Positions 7,892 to 16,090 of a stretch of 59,744 nucleotides of DNA are shown piece by piece. Position numbers and translations under genes: made by a program. The stretch is taken from the NCBI RefSeq assembly GCF_024170405.1, contig NZ_JALJYC010000018.1:1-59744 (forward strand). Reading direction: 5' to 3'. Below the pieces are notes generated by a model. The model made no database searches, had not been told where the DNA came from, and was given only the letters and a program-made list of their open reading frames with translations. Within the stretch, counting starts at the first letter, position 1; every line of letters begins with the position of its first letter. Source of the stretch: Neisseria perflava (GTDB lineage: Bacteria; Pseudomonadota; Gammaproteobacteria; Burkholderiales; Neisseriaceae).

Positions 7892-9361
7892 TTATTTGCT
7901 GTGTTGCTTTTTCACGCTGACTTGGCGTTTTTTCACCTTGCCGCCGCTGTTGCGCACTTTTTCTTCCTTGCGGTTTTCGCGTTTTTCGATACGGTTGCTC
8001 AAAGCCGCACGGCGCAGTGTTTTTTTCTTCGGCTTGTCATCTGCATCTTCATACGGATTTTCCGACACATTATACTGAATGCGCAGCGGCGTGCCTTGCA
8101 GATTAAAGGCTTTGCGGAAGGTCTGGGTCAGATAACGGGTATAGCTGTCGGAAATGGACGAGAGCGAATTGCCGTGTATCACAATCACAGGCGGATTCAT
8201 GCCGCCTTGGTGGGCGTAACGCATTTTCGGGCGGCGCATACCGTCGCGGGGTGGCTGCTGGCGCTCGATGGCGCTTTGCAACACGCGGGTGATTTTCGGC
8301 GTGGGCATTTTAATCATGGCGGCATTGTAGGCCGACTGGATGCTGTCAAACAGCCCGTCGATACCGCGCTCTTTCAGTGCGGAAATATAGTGGAACTTGG
8401 CAAAATCCAGGAAATACAGCTTGCGTGCAATGTCGCGCTTGATCTGCTCGCGCCGCTCCTCGTTGATGCCGTCCCATTTATTCACCGCCACCACCAGCGC
8501 ACGCCCCGCTTCCAGCGCAAAACCGGCGATGGTCGCGTCTTGGTCGGCGATGTCCTGCTGCGCGTCCAATACCAATACGGCTACATTCGCCGCCTCTACC
8601 GCCTGCATAGCCTTAATCACGGAGAATTTTTCCACCGCTTCATCCACTTTACCACGACGGCGCACACCGGCGGTGTCGATGATGGTAAACGGTTTGCCCT
8701 CGCGCTCGAAATCAATATGGATACTGTCGCGGGTGGTACCGGCCATATCAAAAGCAATCACGCGCTCTTCGCCGAGAATGGCGTTGACCAGCGTGGATTT
8801 GCCCACATTCGGACGACCGATAACGGCGAATACGGGGTGTTTCGGCTCTTGCGCTTCCTCTTCCGGCTCGGGGAAATTTTCCAGAATTTCTTCAATCAGA
8901 TAATACACGCCGTCGCCGTGCGCACCGGAAATCACATGCGGCTCGCCCAGCGCCAGCTCGTAAAATTCAGCCGATAAGACCGCACGGTTGCCGCCCTCGC
9001 CTTTATTCACCGCCAGATAAACGGGGCGCGGGCTTTGGCGCAGGCGGTCGGCGATGATTTTATCCTGCGGAGTCAGGCCGGTACGCGCATCCACCAAAAA
9101 CACCACTGCGTCGGCTTCATCCACGGCTTGCAGGGTCTGCTTGGCCATTTCGTGCAGAATGCCGCTGTCCACCACCGGCTCGAAGCCGCCGGTATCAATC
9201 ACCAGATAAGGTTTGCTGCCGATTTTGCCGTGACCGTAATGGCGGTCACGGGTCAGGCCGGGCAGGTCGTGTACCAGCGCGTCTTTAGTGCGCGTCAGGC
9301 GGTTAAACAGGGTGGACTTGCCGACATTGGGGCGGCCGACCAGTGCGATGGTTGGTTTCAT
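7892..9361 (-). CDS. der: Ribosome biogenesis GTPase Der (EngA)
   Basis: An essential double GTPase that assists 50S subunit assembly. The 489-residue protein has two GTPase domains, each with GRPNVGKST (about residues 8-16 and 183-191), DxxG (DTGGF, DTAGV) and NKxD-type motifs (NKGE, NKWD). A C-terminal KH-like domain (about 360-450) and a basic Lys/Arg-rich tail follow. It is the last gene of hisS-yfgM-der on the minus strand, although a gap of about 250 bases with strong hairpins separates it from yfgM, so it probably also has its own promoter. Confidence 0.95.
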   Translation of the reverse strand: MKPTIALVGRPNVGKSTLFNRLTRTKDALVHDLPGLTRDRHYGHGKIGSKPYLVIDTGGFEPVVDSGILHEMAKQTLQAVDEADAVVFLVDARTGLTPQDKIIADRLRQSPRPVYLAVNKGEGGNRAVLSAEFYELALGEPHVISGAHGDGVYYLIEEILENFPEPEEEAQEPKHPVFAVIGRPNVGKSTLVNAILGEERVIAFDMAGTTRDSIHIDFEREGKPFTIIDTAGVRRRGKVDEAVEKFSVIKAMQAVEAANVAVLVLDAQQDIADQDATIAGFALEAGRALVVAVNKWDGINEERREQIKRDIARKLYFLDFAKFHYISALKERGIDGLFDSIQSAYNAAMIKMPTPKITRVLQSAIERQQPPRDGMRRPKMRYAHQGGMNPPVIVIHGNSLSSISDSYTRYLTQTFRKAFNLQGTPLRIQYNVSENPYEDADDKPKKKTLRRAALSNRIEKRENRKEEKVRNSGGKVKKRQVSVKKQHSK

Positions 9362-9379
9362 TTTTATGCTTTCGGTGTG

Positions 9380-9427
9380 CCGTTTTCAGACGGCCTTAAA
9401 GGGAATATTCATGCCGTCTGAAAACGG
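9380..9427. terminator. Inverted DUS pair between der and yfgM
   Basis: 15-bp perfect stem CCGTTTTCAGACGGC/GCCGTCTGAAAACGG. One arm is an AT-type DUS. It lies 19 bases upstream of the der start. Confidence 0.6.
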
Positions 9428-9432
9428 ATAAG

Positions 9433-9462
9433 GGCTTGGCGGGGAAACTTCCCCGACAAGCC
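9433..9462 (-). terminator. GC-rich hairpin downstream of yfgM
   Basis: A 12-bp stem with one mismatch, GGCTTGGCGGGG/CCCCGACAAGCC, and a six-base loop. There is no strong T run. It could end yfgM transcripts or stabilise their 3' end. Nothing else is recognised in the rest of 9463-9609. Confidence 0.5.
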
Positions 9463-9609
9463 GGAATAAATAATAGATAACACGATGTAGGGAGGCTTTG
9501 CGTATCAAATGAAAAATAGTTGCCAAACACAGCCATTCAACATTCAAAATGTGTAGGATAGGCAACTTGTTGCCCACCGTATTTACCTCTACCCGCTTTT
9601 CAGACGGCT

Positions 9610-10239
9610 TTACTTCAGCGCGTCGATTTTCATTTGCAGCAAATCGCGTGCCGCTGCGTCTTTGGCGGTTTTGCCCAAAGCCTGCTCGTAGCTTTCTACG
9701 GCTTCTTTGGCTTTGTTTTGCGCCACATACACATCGCCTTTGGTTTCCAGCAGCAGCGGCTCGAAATCAACTTCTACCGGCGTATTCAGCGCATTCAGCG
9801 CCTCATCGTATTTTTTCTGCTGCAATTTCACGACGGCCATACGCTGCGCCGCCAAAGCCTGAACCAGCGGGGCTTTTTGGTTTTTCAACACCCAGTTCAG
9901 ATGGCCTGCCGCCACATCGTAACGGCCTGCGTCAAACTCGGTTGCCGCCACCATCAGCGTGGCTTGCGCGGCGGCGATGGTCTGCGGATAGTTTTCCTGC
10001 AATTTTTGCAAGTCGGCATTGATGACTTTTTGATCGGCTTTCTGCTGCGCTTTCGTTACCAACTGCTCCAATACGCCTGCGGCTTCCTGACTTTGCGTCA
10101 CCTGATGGCGCTGGTACATGGTGTAACCCAGATAACCCAGCGCGGCAATCACCAAAACGGCAAACAGCCAGCGCCCCCAACCTTTCCAAAAATGCTTGAA
10201 ATTGTCTAACTCTTGTTGTTCTTCCAAATGGGCGGCCAT
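9610..10239 (-). CDS. yfgM: YfgM family tetratricopeptide protein, SecYEG-associated
   Basis: YfgM is an inner-membrane protein that associates with SecYEG and periplasmic chaperones. The 209-residue protein has the conserved acidic N-terminus (HLEEQQELDNFKHFWKGWG), one membrane helix (about 23-41, WLFAVLVIAALGYLGYTMY) and a periplasmic TPR-like domain. Its ATG follows the hisS stop directly (TAAATG). The enteric order is hisS-yfgM-bamB-der; bamB is absent here, in line with reports that Neisseria lack BamB. Confidence 0.88.
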   Translation of the reverse strand: MAAHLEEQQELDNFKHFWKGWGRWLFAVLVIAALGYLGYTMYQRHQVTQSQEAAGVLEQLVTKAQQKADQKVINADLQKLQENYPQTIAAAQATLMVAATEFDAGRYDVAAGHLNWVLKNQKAPLVQALAAQRMAVVKLQQKKYDEALNALNTPVEVDFEPLLLETKGDVYVAQNKAKEAVESYEQALGKTAKDAAARDLLQMKIDALK

Positions 10240-11535
10240 TTATGCACTCTTCCATGTATTCAAAGTATTAATCAAATCGGCTGCGGCAACGGTCTGCTGC
10301 TCGTGTTTGCCGCTCAGGTCTTTCAGCGTGGCTGTACCGTTTGCCAGCTCGTCTTGCGCCACAATCAGGGCAAAACGCGCGCCGCTTTGGTCGGCTTTTT
10401 TCATTTGCGCTTTCAGGCTTTGGTAGCCGGAATGTTGCAATACGTTAAAACCCTCGCCGCGCAAAGTTTGCGCATATTTCATCGCCCGCAAATCCGCGCC
10501 TTCGCCTTGGTGCATAACATACACATCAGGCGCAGAGTCGGCTGTCAACGTGCCGTAATCGTGCACCAGCAGCAGCAGGCGCTCAATACCCATCGCAAAG
10601 CCGATAGAAGCAGCCGGTTTGCCGCCCAATTCTTCAATCAAACCGTCGTAACGGCCGCCGCCGCACACTGTCGCCTGCGCACCCAGCTTGTCGGTCGTCC
10701 ATTCGAATACGGTTTGATTGTAATAATCCAAACCGCGCACCAAACGCGGATTTTCCACATAGGCAATACCCAATCCGTCCAGCATGGTTTTAAAGCGGCT
10801 GTAATGCGCACGGCTCTCTTCGCCCAAGTAATCAATCAGGCGCGGCGCGGCATTGCAAATGTCTTGCAGGTCGGGATTTTTACTATCCAACACGCGCAGC
10901 GGGTTGGTGTGCAAGCGGCGCTTGCTGTCTTCATCCAGCCTGTCTTCGTATTCGGTCAGATAAGCCACCAACGCAGCGCGATGGGCGGCACGCTCTTCGC
11001 GATTGCCCAAGCTGTTGATTTCCAAAATCAAGTAAGCACGGATGCCCAGTTTGTCCCACAAATCGGCAGACATAGCGATGATTTCGGCATCAATGTCCGG
11101 CTCTTCAAAACCCAAAGCCTCGATACCGACTTGGTGAAACTGGCGGTAGCGGCCTTTTTGCGGGCGCTCACGGCGGAACATCGGCCCCATATACCACAAT
11201 TTTTGCGGGCTGTTATACAAGAGATTGTGCTCGACCACTGCACGCAGACAGGAAGCCGTACCTTCGGGGCGCAGGCTCAGACTCAAGGAATCATTGGAAT
11301 CGGAAAAAGTGTACATTTCCTTGCCGACCACATCGGTTTCTTCGCCGATAGAGCGGACGAACAGGCCGGTTTGCTCGACAATCGGCGTACGGATTTGCTG
11401 ATAGCCGTAGGAGGCCGCCCAACGGGTTACCGTATCTTCAAAAGCCTGCCAAAAAGCGGCGGTGAGTTTGAAATCTTTTTGTTCGACGGGCAAAAGGTCG
11501 TTCATGCCTTTTACCGATTGGATTTTTTGTGCCAT
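10240..11535 (-). CDS. hisS: Histidine-tRNA ligase
   Basis: A class II synthetase that charges tRNA-His. The start is taken as MAQKIQSVKGMNDLLP (ATG 11535) because the KGMNDLLP block is the normal N-terminal motif; an upstream ATG at 11559 would add eight non-conserved residues. Motif 2 (FRRERPQKGRYRQFHQ), the histidine A motif (LVRGLDYYNQTVFEW) and motif 3 (GFAMGIERLLLL) are all present. At about 431 residues it includes the C-terminal anticodon-binding domain. It is translationally adjacent to yfgM. Confidence 0.96.
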   Translation of the reverse strand: MAQKIQSVKGMNDLLPVEQKDFKLTAAFWQAFEDTVTRWAASYGYQQIRTPIVEQTGLFVRSIGEETDVVGKEMYTFSDSNDSLSLSLRPEGTASCLRAVVEHNLLYNSPQKLWYMGPMFRRERPQKGRYRQFHQVGIEALGFEEPDIDAEIIAMSADLWDKLGIRAYLILEINSLGNREERAAHRAALVAYLTEYEDRLDEDSKRRLHTNPLRVLDSKNPDLQDICNAAPRLIDYLGEESRAHYSRFKTMLDGLGIAYVENPRLVRGLDYYNQTVFEWTTDKLGAQATVCGGGRYDGLIEELGGKPAASIGFAMGIERLLLLVHDYGTLTADSAPDVYVMHQGEGADLRAMKYAQTLRGEGFNVLQHSGYQSLKAQMKKADQSGARFALIVAQDELANGTATLKDLSGKHEQQTVAAADLINTLNTWKSA

Positions 11536-11597
11536 GTCAAATCGAAATATTGGAATCAAATAGTAGGCAATTATAGCCGATTTTTAGCAGCTTGTAA

Positions 11598-11634
11598 TTT
11601 TCAGACGGCCTTACTGCGCAAGGCCGTCTGAAAA
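11598..11634. repeat. Inverted DUS pair in the hisS / pseudouridine synthase divergent region
   Basis: 15-bp perfect stem, 7-base loop. It lies between two divergent starts (11535 and 11650), so it is in leader DNA and not at a 3' end. Its right arm ends 15 bases before the + gene. Confidence 0.7.
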
Positions 11635-11649
11635 CGCTACAATACGCGT

Positions 11650-12573
11650 ATGAAAAAACGCACCAATCCCCTGCCCGTTATCGACGGCATCAAACCCAGC
11701 TATTTAGTATTGCCGCACGAAAAGCAATTTTACAGCCTGCCGCTCTTGCACTTTCTCTGCCACAAATTCCCGTTTGTCGGCGAAGCAGGCTGGCGTGCGC
11801 GACTGAACAGTGGTTTCGTGGTTGGCGCCGATGGCTCTCCATTGAATGAACATACGCCATTTGTCGCGGGCGAAGCAATGTATTACTACCGCGAAATCAG
11901 CCGCGAAGACGAACCGCGCATTCCGTTTGACGAGCAGATTTTACACGTTGACGAACATTTGATTGTGGTGGACAAACCGCATTTTCTGCCGGTGATTCCC
12001 AGCGGCCGTTTTCTGCGCGAAACTCTGCTCACACGCCTGCGTCTGCATCCTGATTTGCAACATTTAAACACCGCCGACATCACGCCCATCCACCGCCTCG
12101 ACAAAGATACGGCCGGGGTCATGCTGCTGTCGCACAACGCAGCCACGCGCCGCGATTATCAAATCATGTTCCAAGACAAAACCGTGCGCAAAACTTATGA
12201 AGCCGTTGCGCCGCTGCGCACGGATTTGGTTTACCCCCATACCGTGCAATCGCGTATGGTACGTGGCGAAAAATTTTATCTGACGCAGGAAGTGGCAGGC
12301 GAGGCGAATGCGTTTACCACAATCGAACTACTGGAAACACGCGGCAAATTCGGCCTCTACCGCCTAACGCCGCACACCGGTAAAAAACACCAGCTACGCG
12401 TACACATGATGAATTTGGGTATGCCGCTGGTCAACGACGCGCTATACCCCACACCGCTGGTGGCAGGCGAAGAAGATTACAGCAAACCGCTGCAACTGTT
12501 GGCAAAAAGCATTGAATTTATCGATCCGATAAGCGGCGTAGAGCGGCGCTTTGAAAGTTTGCAGCGTTTATAA
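11650..12573 (+). CDS. RluA family RNA pseudouridine synthase
   Basis: Isomerises uridine to pseudouridine in RNA. The catalytic Asp is in the family motif PIHRLDKDTAGVML (about residues 138-151), with the RTYEAV-like strand (RKTYEAV) and the HTGKKHQLRVHM motif further on. The first ~80 residues replace the S4-like domain region (FPFVGEAGWRARLNSG). The 307-residue form is similar to proteobacterial proteins annotated only as pseudouridine synthase; I cannot assign RluA, RluC, RluD or TruC. It is a single gene ending at a DUS terminator shared with adh. Confidence 0.88.
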   Translation: MKKRTNPLPVIDGIKPSYLVLPHEKQFYSLPLLHFLCHKFPFVGEAGWRARLNSGFVVGADGSPLNEHTPFVAGEAMYYYREISREDEPRIPFDEQILHVDEHLIVVDKPHFLPVIPSGRFLRETLLTRLRLHPDLQHLNTADITPIHRLDKDTAGVMLLSHNAATRRDYQIMFQDKTVRKTYEAVAPLRTDLVYPHTVQSRMVRGEKFYLTQEVAGEANAFTTIELLETRGKFGLYRLTPHTGKKHQLRVHMMNLGMPLVNDALYPTPLVAGEEDYSKPLQLLAKSIEFIDPISGVERRFESLQRL

Positions 12574-12589
12574 AATAGATAGAAAACAA

Positions 12590-12624
12590 AGGCCATCTGA
12601 AAGCATTTTACTTTCAGACGGCCT
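12590..12624. terminator. Bidirectional DUS terminator
   Basis: Inverted uptake-sequence pair with one mismatch (left core is GCCATCTGAA) between two convergent genes. Confidence 0.65.
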
Positions 12625-12646
12625 GCTGATTATCCGATTAAATCAC

Positions 12647-13687
12647 TTACTCGGCAGACAAGACCACTTTCATAGCTTGGTTTTCAGCCGCATGTTTGAA
12701 CACATCGTAAGCTTTTTCCAGCTCGTCAAATTTAAAACGGTGGGTAATCATACGGTTAAAGTCAATGCTGCTGGTGGCGATGGCTTTCATCAGCATTTCG
12801 GTAGTATTGGCATTCACCAAACCGGTGCTGATTTTCAAGTTTTTAATCCACAATTTTTCCAATTTGAAGTCGACGGGTTGACCATGTACGCCAACTACCG
12901 CGATGTGACCACCCGGTTTGACTACTTCTTGGCACATATCCCAAGTGGCCGGCAGGCCGACTGCTTCGATGGCGCAATCTACGCCGTCTTCGCCGACAAT
13001 CGCTTGGACTTGCTCGGTCACATTGCCTTCAATCGGATTAATCACATGGGTAGCGCCCAACTCTTTAGCCAGTTTCAAGCGGTTTTCATCCATGTCGCAC
13101 ACAATGGCGACAGACGGGCTGTACAGCAGCGCGGTCAGCAAAGCAGACATACCGACAGGGCCGGCACCGGCGATGAATACGGTATCGCCCGGTTTGACAT
13201 CGCCATATTGCACGCCGATTTCATGAGCGGTCGGCAAGGCGTCAGACAGCAGCAACGCTACTTCGTCATTGATGTTGTTCGGCATCGGAATCAGGCTGTT
13301 GTCAGCATAAGGGGTACGCACATATTCGGCTTGAGTACCGTCAATCATATAGCCCAAAATCCAGCCACCATTGCGGCAGTGAGAGTACAACTGTTGTTTA
13401 CAGTTGTCGCAGGTACAGCATTTGCTGACGCAAGAAATAATGACTTTGTCGCCAACTTTGATGTTTTTAACGGCTGAACCGACTTCTTCAACGATACCCA
13501 CGCCCTCATGACCCAAAATACGGCCATCGGCTACTTCCGGGTTTTTGCCTTTCCAAATACCCAAGTCAGTACCGCAGATGGTGGTTTTAACGATTTTCAC
13601 CACTGCATCGGTCGGCTCGATAATTTGCGGACGGGGTTTTTCTTCAAATTTAATATCGCCTGCACCGTGATAAACCATAGCTTTCAT
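12647..13687 (-). CDS. Zinc-dependent alcohol dehydrogenase
   Basis: A medium-chain dehydrogenase that oxidises an alcohol or reduces an aldehyde with NAD. Of 346 residues, catalytic zinc ligands are C38 (TTICGTD) and His in GHEGVG. The structural zinc site is the four-Cys lobe CCTCDNCKQQLYSHC. The nucleotide fold shows GAGPVG with an Asp at the end of strand 2 (VCDMDENR), which favours NAD over NADP. An AGGAGG-like site lies upstream of the ATG at 13687. The gene is preceded by a textbook Zur box (13792-13806), so zinc supply probably controls it. This resembles the AdhP-type gene reported in the meningococcal Zur regulon, but I cannot confirm orthology. Confidence 0.88.
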   Translation of the reverse strand: MKAMVYHGAGDIKFEEKPRPQIIEPTDAVVKIVKTTICGTDLGIWKGKNPEVADGRILGHEGVGIVEEVGSAVKNIKVGDKVIISCVSKCCTCDNCKQQLYSHCRNGGWILGYMIDGTQAEYVRTPYADNSLIPMPNNINDEVALLLSDALPTAHEIGVQYGDVKPGDTVFIAGAGPVGMSALLTALLYSPSVAIVCDMDENRLKLAKELGATHVINPIEGNVTEQVQAIVGEDGVDCAIEAVGLPATWDMCQEVVKPGGHIAVVGVHGQPVDFKLEKLWIKNLKISTGLVNANTTEMLMKAIATSSIDFNRMITHRFKFDELEKAYDVFKHAAENQAMKVVLSAE

Positions 13688-13783
13688 ACTGCATTACCTC
13701 CTGAAAAAAGGGGATGTGACGGATAAAAAACTGCTGGGAATATTTATATTCCTATTGATAATAAATGTCAACATCCCTTTTAA

Positions 13784-13814
13784 TTTCAATATGTTATGCT
13801 ATAACATATTGAAA
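13784..13814. promoter_or_regulatory. Zur operator between adh and mutY
   Basis: Bases 13792-13806 read TGTTATGCTATAACA, an exact match to the Neisseria Zur consensus TGTTATDNHATAACA as I recall it. The symmetry extends to 14-bp arms (13784-13797, 13801-13814). It lies 105 bases before the adh start and about 104 before mutY. Confidence 0.8.
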
Positions 13815-13909
13815 AGGAAATTTTCATTAATATCATGCCCATACATATAAATCAGAAACGCAACGGCAATTTACGCTAAAATGCGCCGTTACATTATTCA
13901 GCAGTTGAT

Positions 13910-14938
13910 ATGTCCGCCCATCTCTCTTTTTCCGAGCGTTTAATCCGTTGGCAGCGCCGTCACGGCCGCCATCATTTGCCCTGGCAAGTTACCAATCCTT
14001 ACGCCGTTTGGCTGTCTGAAATCATGTTGCAGCAAACGCAAGTGGTAACCGTCTTGGATTATTACCCGCGCTTTTTGCAACGCTTCCCTACCGTGCAAGA
14101 CTTGGCGGCCGCGCAACAAGACGACGTGCTGGCGCTATGGGCAGGCTTGGGCTATTACAGCCGCGCACGCAATTTGCACAAAGCCGCGCAACAAGTCGTC
14201 AACGAATTTGGCGGGCAGTTTCCCTGCGAACGCAGCCAATTAGAAACCCTGTGCGGCGTCGGCCGCAGCACCGCCGCCGCCATTGCCGCTTTTGCTTTCA
14301 AGCGGCGCGAAACCATTTTAGACGGCAATGTCAAACGTGTGCTCTGCCGCGTATTCGCGCAAGACGGTAATCCGCAGGACAAAAAATTTGAAAACAGCCT
14401 GTGGCATTTGGCCGAAAACCTACTGCCGTCTGAAAACCATGATATGCCTGCCTATATCCAAGGTTTGATGGATTTGGGTGCAACGGTATGCAAACGCAGC
14501 AAGCCGCTGTGCCACGAATGCCCGATGGAAGATATTTGCGAAGCCAAACGGCAAAACCGTATCGACGAGCTGCCGCGCAAAAAAGCCGCCGTCGAGGTGC
14601 AAACGCTGGCTCTGTATTGGCTGGTTATCCGCAATACCGACGGCGCTGTGTTACTGGAAAAACGTCCGGCCAAAGGCATCTGGGGCGGGCTGTATTGCGT
14701 GCCTTGTTTTGAAAACTTGACCGATTTATACGCTTATGCCGCGCAGTTCGGCATCCATTCAGACGGCCTCGAAGAACAAACCGCCTTAACCCACCGCCTG
14801 ACCCACCGCCTTTTGCTAATTACGCCGTTTACCGCGCAGCAAACGGCCGATGTTTCAGACGGCCTTTGGGTTAATGCAAGTAATTTGGCCGATTATGGGC
14901 TGCCCAAGCCGCTGCTGAAATATCTGACAACACGCTAG
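13910..14938 (+). CDS. mutY: A/G-specific adenine DNA glycosylase
   Basis: Removes adenine mispaired with 8-oxoguanine. The HhH-GPD domain shows EIMLQQTQV (catalytic Glu), LCGVGRSTAAAIAAFAF with the catalytic Asp in ILDGNVKR, and the iron-sulfur loop C-x6-C-x2-C-x5-C in CKRSKPLCHECPMEDIC. The C-terminal NUDIX-like domain (about 230-342) recognises 8-oxoG. Three uptake-sequence cores lie inside the gene (near 14430, 14758 and 14853), encoding LPSEN, HSDGL and VSDGL. Its partner in 8-oxoG repair, mutM, is at 47.1 kb. The 342-residue length is normal. Confidence 0.95.
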   Translation: MSAHLSFSERLIRWQRRHGRHHLPWQVTNPYAVWLSEIMLQQTQVVTVLDYYPRFLQRFPTVQDLAAAQQDDVLALWAGLGYYSRARNLHKAAQQVVNEFGGQFPCERSQLETLCGVGRSTAAAIAAFAFKRRETILDGNVKRVLCRVFAQDGNPQDKKFENSLWHLAENLLPSENHDMPAYIQGLMDLGATVCKRSKPLCHECPMEDICEAKRQNRIDELPRKKAAVEVQTLALYWLVIRNTDGAVLLEKRPAKGIWGGLYCVPCFENLTDLYAYAAQFGIHSDGLEEQTALTHRLTHRLLLITPFTAQQTADVSDGLWVNASNLADYGLPKPLLKYLTTR

Positions 14939-14971
14939 TTTTAACAAAAGCAGTTATTGCTACTGCACCAT

Positions 14972-15018
14972 AAAAAATGCCGTCTGAAAACCTCGATAAT
15001 TTTCAGACGGCATTTTTT
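14972..15018. terminator. Bidirectional AT-DUS terminator between mutY and the ABC permease
   Basis: 19-bp perfect stem AAAAAATGCCGTCTGAAAA and its complement around a 9-base loop. A T run follows on either strand. Both arms are AT-type DUS, the meningococcal dialect. Confidence 0.85.
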
Positions 15019-15031
15019 AATCATTTAAATC

Positions 15032-15778
15032 TTAATGCGGCGACACGTTATAACGCTTTTCCAAACGCAGGAAGAACCAGCCCAAGCAGGTCGTCATCAG
15101 CAGATAAATCAGCGCCACAGTATAAAGCGGCTCTTGGTAAATCGAATAACGGCCGGAAATGGTGTTCTGCACATAAGCCAGCTCTGCCACCGCGATGGCC
15201 GACAACAAGGAGCTGTCTTTGAGCAGCGTGATAAATTCGCTGGCTAATGGCGGCAGCATACGGCGCAGCGCCTGCGGCAGAATCACATAACGCATGGTTT
15301 GCGGATAAGTCATCCCCAAAGAACGCGCCGCCTCCATCTGGCCTTTATCAATGGATTGGATACCGGCGCGGAAAATTTCGCAGATATACGCGCCCGAGTT
15401 GGCAATCAGCGCCAACGAGCCGGCAATCAGCGGGCCGTAGGAGCGGCGGATTTCAATGGCATCTTCCCCGCTGACCAACACCCCGTTGCTCGGGTGGACA
15501 AAAAACGGAAACCACACATACGCCCAAATAAAAATCTGCACAAACAAAGGCGTACCGCGAAACAGCGTCACATAAAACAGAGAAAACTTACGCAACACCC
15601 ACGCCACGCCGCGCAGCAATGCGCTGGCTTTCTCCAAATGAATCAGGCGGGCGAGCGCCAGCAGCAGACCCAAAATCGAACCGCCCAAAGTCGCGATTAC
15701 GGTCAAACCCAAAGTCGTCAGCGCACCGTAGAAAAACATCCAACGGTATTCATAGATAATGTCAAAACGAAAGTCCAT
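15032..15778 (-). CDS. Polar amino-acid ABC transporter permease
   Basis: A 248-residue inner-membrane subunit of the His/Glu/Gln/Arg/opine importer family. It has about five helices; the EAA loop that docks the ATPase is GAYICEIFRAGIQSIDKGQMEAARSLGM (about 130-157). No substrate-binding protein or ATPase gene is next to it: mutY converges on one side and trhP diverges on the other. It must borrow partners encoded elsewhere or be part of a broken-up system. The ATG is at 15778. An intrinsic terminator stands 80 bases upstream in its leader. Confidence 0.88.
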   Translation of the reverse strand: MDFRFDIIYEYRWMFFYGALTTLGLTVIATLGGSILGLLLALARLIHLEKASALLRGVAWVLRKFSLFYVTLFRGTPLFVQIFIWAYVWFPFFVHPSNGVLVSGEDAIEIRRSYGPLIAGSLALIANSGAYICEIFRAGIQSIDKGQMEAARSLGMTYPQTMRYVILPQALRRMLPPLASEFITLLKDSSLLSAIAVAELAYVQNTISGRYSIYQEPLYTVALIYLLMTTCLGWFFLRLEKRYNVSPH

Positions 15779-15856
15779 CAGTCACTCTTAATGCATTCAT
15801 CGCGTCGAAACGCAAGCGGCGCATTTCAACAAAAATCAAACCGCGTATTCTACAAT

Positions 15857-15882
15857 AAAAACCCGCCGCCTGACGGGTTTTC
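15857..15882 (-). terminator. Intrinsic terminator in the ABC permease leader
   Basis: Stem AAAACCCG/CGGGTTTT with an 8-base loop. On the minus strand it is followed by TTTTTATTG and sits 80 bases before the permease start, with no gene upstream for it to end. It could be an attenuator or the end of a small RNA. It also resembles a terminator on the plus strand. The rest of 15779-16020 holds one single DUS and no recognised gene. Confidence 0.6.
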
Positions 15883-16020
15883 TTTAAGAAATTGTAAAAT
15901 TTTCATATTTTCAGACGGCCGAAAACAGCAAAACCGCTAGCAAACCGACCGACCGATATTACCCGCCAAATTGACCCATATCATAAAAAAGCGGATAATC
16001 CGCCCTATTTCCTGAACATT

Positions 16021-16061
16021 TTTCAGACGGCCTTTGACCTCTTATCAAAGGCCGTCTGAAA
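16021..16061. repeat. Inverted DUS pair in front of trhP
   Basis: 17-bp perfect stem TTTCAGACGGCCTTTGA and its complement around a 7-base loop, 30 bases before the trhP start. Confidence 0.65.
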
Positions 16062-16090
16062 CATTAAACCTTATCCAAGCAGAACACACC

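Noticed and set aside
11598..11634. Calling the DUS pair a terminator of hisS or of the pseudouridine synthase gene
   Set aside because: It lies between two divergent starts, so neither gene ends there; listed as a repeat.
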